Below are positions 8,823 through 17,025 of a DNA stretch of 64,000 nt, in pieces. The first letter of the stretch is position 1. Each line of letters begins with the position of its first letter. A model generated the notes under the pieces. The model was not told where the DNA came from and did not search any database. It saw only the letters and a list, made by a program, of their open reading frames with translations. Both the position numbers and the translations under genes were made by a program. Source of the DNA: Gemmatimonadota bacterium (lineage in GTDB: Bacteria > Gemmatimonadota > Gemmatimonadetes > Gemmatimonadales > GWC2-71-9); assembly GCA_016713435.1 (NCBI GenBank), contig JADJPD010000005.1:484001-548000 (forward strand). The letters run 5' to 3'.

Positions 8823-10112
8823 ATGTCGCGTCGCATGAAGTTCGGGCTCTTCGCGGTTCTGGTCGTCGTCGTGGTCGGGGGCATCGTGGCCCTCGGGGCG
8901 GCGAAGAGCAAGAACAAGGCGGTCGAGGTGCGCCTGGAGCAGGTCGGCACCCGGGACCTCGTCGCCGTGGTGACGGCCAGCGGCAAGATCGAGCCGGACA
9001 CCAAGGTGGACGTGCTCTCGGACGTGCAGGGGCGCATCACCAGGATCGCGGTCCGCGAGGGCGACCTGGTCCGCAAGGGCGATTTCCTGCTGCAGATCGA
9101 CCCCGCCATCTACCAGGCGGCCGTGAGCCGCGCCCAGGCCATGGTGGCGAGCGCGCAGAGCGACCTCATCCGCGCGCGCGCCAACCAGGACCAGGCGAAG
9201 CGCTCGCTGGACCGCAGCAAGGAGCTGCAGCGCACCAGCCCCACGCTCATCACGGCCGAGTCGGTGGAACAGGCCCAGACCGCGTGGGACGTCTCGGTGG
9301 CCAACACCAAGGCCAGCCAGGCCAGCGTGGACCAGGCGCGGGCGGCGCTGCAGGAGGCGCAGGACAACCTCCGCAAGACCCGCATCATGGCGCCGATCAC
9401 GGGCCGGGTGACCCGGCTCGCCGTGGAGGAGGGCGAGGTGGCCGTCATCGGCACCTTCTCCCGCGACGTGGGCCTGCTGATGACCATCGCCGACCTGTCG
9501 GTGATCCTGGCCAAGGTGCAGGTGGACGAGACCGACGTGGTCCGCCTCTCGGTCGGTGACTCGGTGGAAGTGGCCATCGACGCCTTCCCCGACACCACCT
9601 TCATGGGGCACGTCACCAAGATCGCCAACAGCGCGCAGCTCACCGCGACGTCGACCGCCTCGGGCTCGAACGACCGGGCGGTGGACTTCGACGTGGAGAT
9701 CACGCTGGCCAACCCGCCCAAGGACATCCGGCCGGACCTTTCCTGCACGGCGCGGATCGTCACCGACGTGCGGAAGGGGGCGCTCAGCATCCCCATCATC
9801 GCGCTGACGGTGCGGCAGCACGAGAAGCTCCCGACCGAGGGCACGCCGGCGGCGGCCCCGGCGGCGGCCGGGGACACGGCCAAGGCCAAGTCCAAGGACA
9901 CCGAGGGCGTCTTCGTGGTCACCGACGGCGTGGCGCAGTTCCGCCCGGTCAAGGTGGGCATCGCGGGCGACGAGTACTTCGAGGTGGTCGAGGGCGTGAA
10001 GGCGGGCGAGACCATCGTGGCCGGCACCTACCAGGCCATCCGCGACCTGCGCGACTCGACCCGGGTGAAGAGCAGCGTCCCCGACTCGGCGGCCAAGGGG
10101 AAGGCGTCATGA
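8823..10112 (+). CDS. MacA/HlyD-type periplasmic adaptor
   Basis: Membrane-fusion adaptor, 429 aa. An N-terminal anchor helix (FGLFAVLVVVVVGGIVALG) is followed by a split biotinyl-lipoyl-like domain (GRITRIAVREGDLVRKGDFL and IMAPITGRVTRLAVEEGEVA) around a coiled-coil hairpin of about 100 residues, then a beta-barrel and membrane-proximal domain. This is the MacA/HlyD arrangement: it couples an inner-membrane ABC transporter to TolC. GGAAGGAA lies upstream of the ATG. The gene follows tolC by 18 bp and overlaps the ATPase gene by ATGA at 10109-10112. An Ala-rich linker (TPAAAPAAAGDTAKAKS) near residue 340 is a local peculiarity. Substrate unknown. Confidence 0.9.
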   Translation: MSRRMKFGLFAVLVVVVVGGIVALGAAKSKNKAVEVRLEQVGTRDLVAVVTASGKIEPDTKVDVLSDVQGRITRIAVREGDLVRKGDFLLQIDPAIYQAAVSRAQAMVASAQSDLIRARANQDQAKRSLDRSKELQRTSPTLITAESVEQAQTAWDVSVANTKASQASVDQARAALQEAQDNLRKTRIMAPITGRVTRLAVEEGEVAVIGTFSRDVGLLMTIADLSVILAKVQVDETDVVRLSVGDSVEVAIDAFPDTTFMGHVTKIANSAQLTATSTASGSNDRAVDFDVEITLANPPKDIRPDLSCTARIVTDVRKGALSIPIIALTVRQHEKLPTEGTPAAAPAAAGDTAKAKSKDTEGVFVVTDGVAQFRPVKVGIAGDEYFEVVEGVKAGETIVAGTYQAIRDLRDSTRVKSSVPDSAAKGKAS

Positions 10113-10807
10113 GCGACCGGGTGATCCACGTCGAGGAACTCGTCCGCGAGTACCCGATGGGCGGCGAGAAGGTGCTGGCGCTGCGCGGGCTCACCCTGAG
10201 CATCCGCCGCAACGAGTACGTGGCGATCATGGGGCCGTCGGGCTCCGGCAAGTCCACGCTGATGAACCTGCTCGGCTGCCTCGACACGCCGAGCGGCGGC
10301 GACTACTGGCTGAACGGCCAGGAGGTCTCGCGCCTGACCGACGACGCCCTCGCGCGGGTCCGGAACAAGGAGATCGGGTTCGTGTTCCAGACCTTCAACC
10401 TCCTGCCCCGCGCCTCCGCGCTCCACAACGTGGAGCTGCCACTGGTCTATGCGGGCGTGGGCAGCCGGGAGCGGCGGGAGCGGGCCGTCCGGGCCCTCAC
10501 CCGGGTGGGGCTGCAGAACCGGATGCACCACCGGCCCAACGAGCTCTCGGGCGGCCAGCGGCAGCGCGTGGCGATCGCGCGGGCGCTCGTCAACGAGCCC
10601 TCGCTGCTCCTGGCGGACGAGCCCACCGGCAACCTGGACAGCACCACCAGCGAGGAGATCATGCGGGTCTTCAGCGAGCTCCACGCCCAGGGCCAGACCA
10701 TCGTGGTGGTGACCCACGAGCCGTCGATCGCGGCGCACGCCGAGCGCGTGGTGGTGCTCCGGGACGGCAAGCTCGACAGCGACACCCGGAACCGCGCCGC
10801 GGCCTAG
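10109..10807 (+). CDS. MacB-type ABC transporter ATP-binding protein
   Basis: ATPase subunit, 232 aa, of the MacB/LolD/FtsE class. It has Walker A (GPSGSGKSTLMNLLG), Q loop (FVFQTFNLLPRASAL), signature (LSGGQRQRVAIARAL), Walker B with catalytic Glu (LLLADEPTGNLD) and the H loop (VVVTHEPS). In this class the ATPase drives mechanotransmission by the FtsX-like permease rather than direct substrate passage through the membrane. It is translationally coupled to the adaptor (ATGA) and lies one base before the first permease. It is the only ATPase among four permease genes, so it probably energises all of them, or the second pair recruits an ATPase from elsewhere. Confidence 0.95.
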   Translation: MSDRVIHVEELVREYPMGGEKVLALRGLTLSIRRNEYVAIMGPSGSGKSTLMNLLGCLDTPSGGDYWLNGQEVSRLTDDALARVRNKEIGFVFQTFNLLPRASALHNVELPLVYAGVGSRERRERAVRALTRVGLQNRMHHRPNELSGGQRQRVAIARALVNEPSLLLADEPTGNLDSTTSEEIMRVFSELHAQGQTIVVVTHEPSIAAHAERVVVLRDGKLDSDTRNRAAA

Positions 10808-10808
10808 C

Positions 10809-12050
10809 ATGCCGATCTTCGAGGCGGTGCGGATGGCCCTCCGCACCATCGTGACCCAGAAGCTCAAGAGCTTCTTCTCCCTGCTCGGCGTGCTGATCGG
10901 GGTGACCTTCCTCATCGCGGTCGTCTCGATCGTCGAGGGGATGAACGTGTACATGGAGGACCAGTTCGCCAACCGGCTGATCGGCCTCAACACGTTCACC
11001 CTGCGGCGGAACCCGGGCATCAACACCGGGAACGTCACCGAGGAGGAGTGGCGGAGCTGGATGCGCCGCCCCCGCATCACCTACGGCGATGCGGAGTACG
11101 TGGCGGAACGGATCCAGACCCCGGTGGTGACGGCGCAGTTCTGCTCCGACCGCATGACCCTGTCCTATGGCGGCAAGCAGGCCAAGGACATCGAGCTGAT
11201 GGGCACGGAGCCGACCTACTTCGAGATCAAGAGCATCGGGATCGCCACCGGGCGGATCTTCACCCCCCAGGAGGTGAAGGCGGGGGTCCCGGTCCTGGTG
11301 CTGGGCTGGGAGCTGGCGGAGAAGCTCTTCGCGGGCCTGGACCCGCTCGGGCGGGACGTCGTGATCCAGGGCCTGCCCTACCGGGTGGTGGGCGTGGCCG
11401 AGAAGCGCGGGTCGCTGTTCGGCATCTCGCTCGACAAGTTCGCCGTGATGCCCTTCCGCGCCCCGGCGCGGCGCTTCATCTGCCCGCTCGGCGTGCTCGA
11501 CGAGCTGCAGATCAAGGCGGCCAACCCCGGCATGATGCAGGTGGCCATGGCGGAGACCGAGGCCATCATGCGCACCCGGCGCGGCCTTCGGCCCACCCAG
11601 GAGAGCAACTTCAACCTGCAGTCGGCCGAGGGCGCGCTCGAGGGGTGGAAGAAGATCTCGACGGTACTCCTGACGGTGCTGCCCGGCCTCGTGGCCATCT
11701 CGCTGGTGGTGGGCGGCATCGTGATCATGAACATCATGCTGATGGCCGTCACGGAGCGCACCCGCGAGATCGGCATCCGCAAGGCCCTCGGCGCCAAGCG
11801 GCGCGACATCCTGGCGCAGTTCGTGGTGGAGAGCGCCACGCTCTCCACCGTCGGGGCGGCGTTCGGGGTGGGGGCCGGGATCGGCCTGGCCTTCGTGGTG
11901 CGGGCGCTGACGCCGCTGCCGGCCGCGGTGGCGCCGTGGTCGGTGTTCGTGGGCGTCGGCCTTGGGATGATCGTAGGCATCATCGCGGGGGTGTATCCCG
12001 CCAGCCGCGCCTCGCGCCTCGACCCGATCCAGGCGCTCCGCGCCGAATGA
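10809..12050 (+). CDS. MacB/FtsX-like ABC permease, type A, copy 1
   Basis: A 413-aa permease with the MacB topology: one N-terminal transmembrane helix (residues about 20-45, LLGVLIGVTFLIAVVSIVEG), a periplasmic MacB_PCD domain (about 45-285), then three C-terminal helices of the FtsX domain with the conserved TERTREIGIRKALGAKRRDI loop and terminal YPASRASRLDPIQALRAE. It follows the ATPase by one base and precedes the type B permease by 16 bp. It resembles the gene at 13410 (both begin MPI-EA-R-AL) much more than its immediate neighbour. That suggests heterodimers of A and B subunits. Substrate unknown. Confidence 0.9.
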   Translation: MPIFEAVRMALRTIVTQKLKSFFSLLGVLIGVTFLIAVVSIVEGMNVYMEDQFANRLIGLNTFTLRRNPGINTGNVTEEEWRSWMRRPRITYGDAEYVAERIQTPVVTAQFCSDRMTLSYGGKQAKDIELMGTEPTYFEIKSIGIATGRIFTPQEVKAGVPVLVLGWELAEKLFAGLDPLGRDVVIQGLPYRVVGVAEKRGSLFGISLDKFAVMPFRAPARRFICPLGVLDELQIKAANPGMMQVAMAETEAIMRTRRGLRPTQESNFNLQSAEGALEGWKKISTVLLTVLPGLVAISLVVGGIVIMNIMLMAVTERTREIGIRKALGAKRRDILAQFVVESATLSTVGAAFGVGAGIGLAFVVRALTPLPAAVAPWSVFVGVGLGMIVGIIAGVYPASRASRLDPIQALRAE

Positions 12051-12066
12051 CCCGGGAGACCTGACC

Positions 12067-13308
12067 ATGCTGTTCAGCCGTGCGTTCGAGGGCGTCGGGA
12101 TCGCGCTGGACTCGCTCCGGGCCAACAAGGTCCGCGCGGCGCTCACCATCCTCGGCGTCGCCATCGGCGTCATGGTGGTGATCGCCATGGCGGCCGCCAT
12201 CACCGGCGTCAACCGCAGCGTCACCGAGCAGCTCGAGAAGCTGGGACCACGGACCTTCTTCGTGTTCCGCTACTTCCAGGGCGGCCTCAACATCAGCGAC
12301 GGCTCGGACGAGATGTCGCCCTGGCGGCGCAACCCGTGGCTCACCGTGGCCGAGGCGGAGATGCTGCGGCGGGTCCCCGGGATCCGGAGCGTCACCTGGC
12401 AGGAGAACGCCAGCGGGCCCGTGAGCGCCGGCGACGTGAGCTTCTCCAGCGTGAACGTGCAGGGCTTCGGTCCCGACTGGATCCTGACCCAGGGCGGCAC
12501 CATCATGGAGGGCCGCAACTACACCGCCCTGGAGCAGGCCGCGGGCGCCCACGTGGCGGTGATCAACGACAAGCTGGCCGAGCAGCTCTGGCCGGGGCTC
12601 GACCCGGTGGGCCGGCGCCTGAAGGTGTTCGGCGAGCCGTTCGACGTGATCGGCATCTACACCGAACCGTCGAGCCTCTTTGGGGACAACAACAGCCCCA
12701 CGGTGTTCATCCCGCACGCCACGTTCGTGAAGGTGGCCGACTACTGGAAGGGCTGGCTCATGTTTGCCGTGATGCCCGGCCCCGAGCTCACCGTGCCGGA
12801 GGCGCAGGACCGGGTCACCGCCGCGCTCCGCGCCTACCGCGGCCTCAAGCCCGCGCAGGAGAACAACTTCTCGCTGGTGAGCCAGGACAAGCTGCTGGAG
12901 AGCTTCGACAGCATGACCAAGGGCTTCTTCCTGGTGATGCTGGCGCTCTCGAGCGTGGGCCTCATGGTGGGCGGTGTCGGGGTGGTGGCCATCATGATGA
13001 TCTCGGTCACGGAGCGCACCCGGGAGATCGGCGTCCGCAAGGCCCTCGGCGCCACCCGGCGCGAGATCATGTGGCAGTTCCTGGTGGAGGCCGCCACCCT
13101 GACCCTGGTGGGCTGCATCGCCGGGATGCTGCTGGGCGGCGCCCTCACCCTGGCGGTGAACAAGCTGACGCCGATCCCGGCCGCCGTGCCGCTCTGGTCG
13201 GTGGTGGCGGCGGTGGCCGCTTCCACGGTGACCGGGATCCTCTTCGGCCTTTACCCCGCCAGCAAGGCGAGCCGCCTCGACCCGGTGGAAGCCCTCCGGT
13301 ACGAGTAG
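12067..13308 (+). CDS. MacB/FtsX-like ABC permease, type B, copy 1
   Basis: A 413-aa permease of the same family. The N-terminal helix contains VRAALTILGVAIGVMVVIAMA, a periplasmic domain follows, and the last three helices carry TERTREIGVRKALGATRREIMWQFL and end YPASKASRLDPVEALRYE. It is similar to the gene at 14661 in its N-terminus (GIALDSLR-NK-R-ALTILG). It lies 16 bp after type A copy 1, and a strong terminator follows at 13331-13370, so the tolC-to-B1 genes form one transcription unit. The paired A/B arrangement is as in heterodimeric exporters in which each subunit contributes one half of the mechanotransmission stalk (inference). Confidence 0.9.
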   Translation: MLFSRAFEGVGIALDSLRANKVRAALTILGVAIGVMVVIAMAAAITGVNRSVTEQLEKLGPRTFFVFRYFQGGLNISDGSDEMSPWRRNPWLTVAEAEMLRRVPGIRSVTWQENASGPVSAGDVSFSSVNVQGFGPDWILTQGGTIMEGRNYTALEQAAGAHVAVINDKLAEQLWPGLDPVGRRLKVFGEPFDVIGIYTEPSSLFGDNNSPTVFIPHATFVKVADYWKGWLMFAVMPGPELTVPEAQDRVTAALRAYRGLKPAQENNFSLVSQDKLLESFDSMTKGFFLVMLALSSVGLMVGGVGVVAIMMISVTERTREIGVRKALGATRREIMWQFLVEAATLTLVGCIAGMLLGGALTLAVNKLTPIPAAVPLWSVVAAVAASTVTGILFGLYPASKASRLDPVEALRYE

Positions 13309-13330
13309 TCCCCGCCGCGTCGCCAGACCC

Positions 13331-13370
13331 AAAGGGCCGCCACCCCCGGGGTGAGCGGCCCTTCATCCTT
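13331..13370 (+). terminator. Hairpin terminator ending the tolC-B1 unit
   Basis: Arms AAGGGCCGC (13332-13340) and GCGGCCCTT (13354-13362) are perfectly complementary, and the intervening bases CACCC / GGGTG pair again, giving an almost continuous 14-bp stem. It is followed by CATCCTTTCC. It separates permease B1 from permease A2. Confidence 0.7.
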
Positions 13371-13373
13371 TCC

Positions 13374-13404
13374 TTGGCCTGCCGGAATCCGGGCATGCTA
13401 TCTT
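13374..13404 (+). promoter_or_regulatory. Candidate promoter for the second permease pair
   Basis: TTGGCC (13374-13379), a 19-bp spacer and an extended -10, TG-C-TATCTT (TATCTT at 13399-13404). The ATG at 13410 begins 5 nt later, so transcription would start at or next to the start codon, giving a leaderless mRNA. It lies just beyond the terminator at 13331-13370. Confidence 0.45.
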
Positions 13405-13409
13405 GCAGC

Positions 13410-14654
13410 ATGCCCATCCGCGAAGCGTTCCGGCTCGCCCTCCAGTCGGTCCTGGGCTCCAAGCTCCGATCGTTCTTCACGCTCCTCGGCATCATCGTCT
13501 CGGTGGCCTTCCTGGTGGCCGTCGTGGCGGTGATCCAGGGGATGAACGCGTACGTGAAGGACACGATGACCGGGGCCATGATCGGCACCAACGCGTTCCA
13601 GGTGCGGCGCCTGCCGATCGCCATCGGGCTGCTCTCCGATGAGGAACTCAAGGCCATCCAGCGGCGCCCCAAGCTCACCATGGACGACGCGGAGGCGGTG
13701 CGCCGCGCCCTGCCCGACGCGCAGGCCATCTCCATCCAGTCGGGCTGGCCCACCCCCACAAGCGACATCAGCCACCGCAACAACACCGTCGGCGACGTCA
13801 TGATCTTCGGCGTCACGCCCGACTACCAGCTGGTGCTCGACTATCGCTTCGCCGCCGGCGAGCCCCTCTCCGATCCTGACATCCGCGAACGCCGCCCGGT
13901 GGCCGTGGTGGGCAGCGAGGTGGCCGAGAAGCTCTTCGGGACGGCGGAGCGGGCCATCGGCCAGCGGGTCCGGCTGGCCGGGCGGGAGATGCGCATCAAG
14001 GGCGTCACCGCGCGGAAGGGCCGGGTGCTGGGGCAGTCGTTCGACGGGTTTGCTCTCATCCCGATCTCCACCTTCGAGGCCATCTACGGCCGGCGCCTCA
14101 CCACCACGGTCTCGGTCAAGATGCGGAACCCCGAGGAGATCGCCGGGGCGATGGACCGGGCGCAGGAGGCCATGCGGCTCTCCCGCCACCTCCGCCCCGC
14201 GGAGGTGGACAACTTCACCATCGACAAGGCCGATGCGCTGGTGAACTTCTGGCGCCGCCTCACCAAGGTGCTCTTCACGGTGATCCCGGCGGTGGTGTGC
14301 ATCGGCATCGTGGTGGGCGGCATCGTCATCATGAACATCATGCTGATGTCCGTGAACGAGCGCACCCGCGAGATCGGCATCCGGAAGGCCCTCGGCGCCA
14401 CCCGGCGGGACATCCGGCGGCAGTTCCTGATCGAGTCCCTGGTGCTGGCCACGCTGGGCGGGATCTTCGGCGTGGCGGCGGGCTGGGGCCTGAGCGTCGT
14501 GGTGTCACAGTTCACCCCGCTCCCGGCGCGGATCACGGGCTGGTCGGTGGCCGTCTCGCTGCTCCTCGGGGCGGGCACGGGCGTGACCTTCGGCGTGTAC
14601 CCGGCGGCGCGCGCGTCCCGGCTCGACCCGATCGCCGCGCTCCGGGCGGAGTAA
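13410..14654 (+). CDS. MacB/FtsX-like ABC permease, type A, copy 2
   Basis: A 414-aa permease matching the type A gene at 10809 along its length: N-terminal MPIREAFRLALQSVLGSKLR, helix LLGIIVSVAFLVAVVAVIQG, periplasmic domain, then the FtsX helices with NERTREIGIRKALGATRRDI and final YPAARASRLDPIAALRAE. I chose the ATG at 13410 because this N-terminus aligns with copy 1; an ATG at 13395 would add five residues. It has no ATPase of its own and starts after a terminator with its own likely promoter. It precedes copy 2 of type B by 6 bp. The pair probably arose by tandem duplication of the A1-B1 pair. Confidence 0.9.
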   Translation: MPIREAFRLALQSVLGSKLRSFFTLLGIIVSVAFLVAVVAVIQGMNAYVKDTMTGAMIGTNAFQVRRLPIAIGLLSDEELKAIQRRPKLTMDDAEAVRRALPDAQAISIQSGWPTPTSDISHRNNTVGDVMIFGVTPDYQLVLDYRFAAGEPLSDPDIRERRPVAVVGSEVAEKLFGTAERAIGQRVRLAGREMRIKGVTARKGRVLGQSFDGFALIPISTFEAIYGRRLTTTVSVKMRNPEEIAGAMDRAQEAMRLSRHLRPAEVDNFTIDKADALVNFWRRLTKVLFTVIPAVVCIGIVVGGIVIMNIMLMSVNERTREIGIRKALGATRRDIRRQFLIESLVLATLGGIFGVAAGWGLSVVVSQFTPLPARITGWSVAVSLLLGAGTGVTFGVYPAARASRLDPIAALRAE

Positions 14655-14660
14655 GGCGCG

Positions 14661-15899
14661 ATGATCCTCCGGAACCTGGACGAGGGCATCGGGATCGCCC
14701 TCGATTCCCTCCGCACCAACAAGCTCCGCTCGGCGCTCACCATCCTGGGCGTGGTGATCGGCGTGGCCACGGTGATGGCCATGGCGTCGATCGTCGAGGG
14801 GGTGCGGACGCAGATCTTCAACGCGATGAACACCGCCAGCCCGAACACGTTCTACGTGGTGCGGTTCTTCTCGCAGACCCCGCTCAACCCCCAGCACCTT
14901 CCGTACGAAGTGCGCATCCGCCCCCCGGTCAACGACCGGGACGCCGAGGCGATCCGCCGCATGCCGGAAGTGGAGCACGCGGCCCTGTGGGTGCAGGTGT
15001 TCTACCGGCTCGAATACCAGGGCGTGCAGACCCAGACCGTGCTCATCTACGGCGCCGACCAGCGCTACATGGACGTGCTGGGCGGCACGCTGCTCCGGGG
15101 CCGGTTCTTTGCGCCGGGGGAACTGGACGGGGAACCAGTGGCGGTGCTCGAGGTGGAATCGGCGGACCGGCTGTTTGGCCGGATCGACCCGATCGGCAAG
15201 CGCATCCGGATCGGCGGGGTGGCCATGACCGTGATCGGCCTGTACCAGCGGCCCGAGAACATGTTCGAGCCGCCGGGCCAGCAGATCGGCGCCATCATCC
15301 CGTTCGAGACGGCGCGCCGGAACTACCCCTACGACGAGACCAACGGCCTCTTCATCTCCATCAAGCCCCACGAGGGGATCCCGGTGACGCGGGCCAAGGA
15401 CCTCTCCATCGCCGCCCTGCGCCGGGCCCGGAGCCTGCGACCCGGGATGCCGAACACCTTCGACATCATCACCCAGGACCAGATCCTCGACACCATCTCG
15501 AGCCTCACCAGCGCCTTCTTCGGGGTGATGGTGGCGCTCTCGAGCGTGGCGCTCCTCGTGGGCGGCATCGGCGTCATGGCCATCATGATGGTGTCGGTCA
15601 CCGACCGCACCCGCGAGATCGGGCTCCGCAAGGCCATGGGCGCCACCCGGCAGGAGATCCTGTGGCAGTTCCTCGTCGAGGCGGCCACGCTGACCCTGCT
15701 CGGTGGCCTCATCGGGATCGTGGTGGGGCTGCTGGTCGGGGTCGTGCTCAAGCAACTCATGGACATGCAGTCCGGGGTGCCCCTCTGGAGCGCACTCATG
15801 GCGACGGTGGTGAGCATCCTCATCGGGCTGGTGTTCGGCCTCTATCCGGCCAACCGGGCCGCCCGCATGGACCCCGTGGAGGCGCTCCGGCACGAATGA
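14661..15899 (+). CDS. MacB/FtsX-like ABC permease, type B, copy 2
   Basis: A 412-aa permease matching the type B gene at 12067: N-terminal GIALDSLRTNKLRSALTILG, a periplasmic MacB_PCD domain, and three C-terminal helices with TDRTREIGLRKAMGATRQEI and the terminal YPANRAARMDPVEALRHE. The periplasmic domain differs clearly from copy 1 (for example QTPLNPQHLPYEVRIRPP), which would allow a different partner or substrate. It follows A2 by 6 bp. No ATPase follows; a short hairpin and a lipoprotein gene lie downstream. Confidence 0.9.
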   Translation: MILRNLDEGIGIALDSLRTNKLRSALTILGVVIGVATVMAMASIVEGVRTQIFNAMNTASPNTFYVVRFFSQTPLNPQHLPYEVRIRPPVNDRDAEAIRRMPEVEHAALWVQVFYRLEYQGVQTQTVLIYGADQRYMDVLGGTLLRGRFFAPGELDGEPVAVLEVESADRLFGRIDPIGKRIRIGGVAMTVIGLYQRPENMFEPPGQQIGAIIPFETARRNYPYDETNGLFISIKPHEGIPVTRAKDLSIAALRRARSLRPGMPNTFDIITQDQILDTISSLTSAFFGVMVALSSVALLVGGIGVMAIMMVSVTDRTREIGLRKAMGATRQEILWQFLVEAATLTLLGGLIGIVVGLLVGVVLKQLMDMQSGVPLWSALMATVVSILIGLVFGLYPANRAARMDPVEALRHE

Positions 15900-15950
15900 G
15901 CCGGGCGCGCTGGGGGCGGGCGCGCCGGCCCGCCCGTTCCGCTCACGCCG

Positions 15951-15974
15951 GGGGCCGTGTGCAAGCACGGCCCC
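15951..15974 (+). terminator. Hairpin after permease B2 (weak terminator)
   Basis: Perfect 9-bp stem GGGGCCGTG / CACGGCCCC with a 6-nt loop, 51 bp beyond the stop of the last permease. It lacks a T tract (TCAGCGCATCC follows), so termination is only probable. Confidence 0.4.
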
Positions 15975-16014
15975 TCAGCGCATCCCCCGGCACCCCCAAC
16001 TCAACGAGGTCCTG

Positions 16015-16914
16015 ATGCAGTACCCTGTCCGGCCGGCGGCCCTGCTCGTCGCCCTCCTTGCCCTCCCGGCCTGCGGCAACCGGCTCGAGGCCCCCCGCGA
16101 CGCGGTCGCCGGCAAGGAGACGGCTGGGGTGCCGGCCTCCGCCCCGGTGGCGGCGGACATGGCGGTGGCCTCGCGACTGGCAGGGGGAGCGGCGGAGGCG
16201 GAGGGGAGCACCCTCCCGAACGCCGCGCAGGACCCGGCCCTCCAGTCGCCCATGATCATCCGGACGGGCCAGGCCAGTGTCGAGGTGGACTCGCTGGAGC
16301 TCGGGATGGGCCAGGTGCAGGCGCTCGCCCAGCGGCTCGGCGGCTTCATTGCCAACAGCCAGATGCAGCTCGGGGGCGGCCAGTACCGGGCCGCCACCCT
16401 CGAGGTCAAGATCCCGGCCGCGCGCTGGGACGAGCTCATCGGCGGCATCACGCCGCTCGGCAAGGTGGAATACGTCAACGTCGGGGCGCAGGACGTGGGC
16501 GAGGAGTTCACCGACGTGAGCGCGCGGGTGGGCAATGCGCGAAAGCTCGAGGGCCGGCTGATCGAGCTCCTGGGCACGCGCACCGGGAAGCTCTCCGACG
16601 TCCTCGAGATCGAGCGTGAGCTGGCCCGCGTGCGCGAGGAGATCGAGCGGATGGAGGGACGCCTCCGCTACCTCAAGGCCCACGCGGCCACGAGCACCCT
16701 GAGCATCACGGTGCACGAGCCGGCCCCCGTCATCGCCGACGGCGGCAGCGGCGGGGTGATCGGGGAAGCGTTCCGGCAGGCGTGGCGGAACTTCGTCAAC
16801 TTCGTCGCGGGCTTCATCGCCTCGCTCGGCACGCTGGTCCCGCTCGGCGCGCTCGGCATCCTCGCCCTCTGGGTCATCCGCAAGGTGTGGCAAGGCCGGC
16901 GACCCAGGTCCTGA
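16015..16914 (+). CDS. DUF4349 domain lipoprotein
   Basis: A 299-aa lipoprotein: signal peptide MQYPVRPAALLVALLALPAC with a lipobox (LPAC) giving a lipidated Cys20. The region from about residue 80 has the DUF4349 pattern: IIRTGQASVEVDSLELG, the small alpha/beta unit with LGGFIANSQ, KIPAARWDELIGGI and the VGARxVGEEFTDVSARVGN-like segment, then a coiled coil (LEIERELARVREEIERMEGRL), and finally a C-terminal membrane helix (LGTLVPLGALGILALWVIR). Family function is unknown; members occur on the outer face of the inner membrane. GAGGT precedes the ATG. It lies downstream of the permease cluster but after a hairpin, so a functional link is uncertain. Confidence 0.82.
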   Translation: MQYPVRPAALLVALLALPACGNRLEAPRDAVAGKETAGVPASAPVAADMAVASRLAGGAAEAEGSTLPNAAQDPALQSPMIIRTGQASVEVDSLELGMGQVQALAQRLGGFIANSQMQLGGGQYRAATLEVKIPAARWDELIGGITPLGKVEYVNVGAQDVGEEFTDVSARVGNARKLEGRLIELLGTRTGKLSDVLEIERELARVREEIERMEGRLRYLKAHAATSTLSITVHEPAPVIADGGSGGVIGEAFRQAWRNFVNFVAGFIASLGTLVPLGALGILALWVIRKVWQGRRPRS

Positions 16915-16935
16915 CGCCCCACCAGGGGGAACCGC

Positions 16936-16968
16936 GGGCCGTCCCGGCGCGTACGTCCGGGGCGGCCC
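16936..16968 (+). terminator. Hairpin terminator after the DUF4349 gene
   Basis: Arms GGGCCG-T-CCCGG (16936-16947) and CCGGG-G-CGGCCC (16957-16968) form an 11-bp stem with one mismatch and a 9-nt loop, followed by CTTGTCCTGTCC. It lies 21 bp after the stop at 16914. Confidence 0.6.
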
Positions 16969-17025
16969 CTTGTCCTGTCCCGGCGCCCCGCCCTACTCTC
17001 CCTGCGTCTTCAACCGCGGTTGCTC

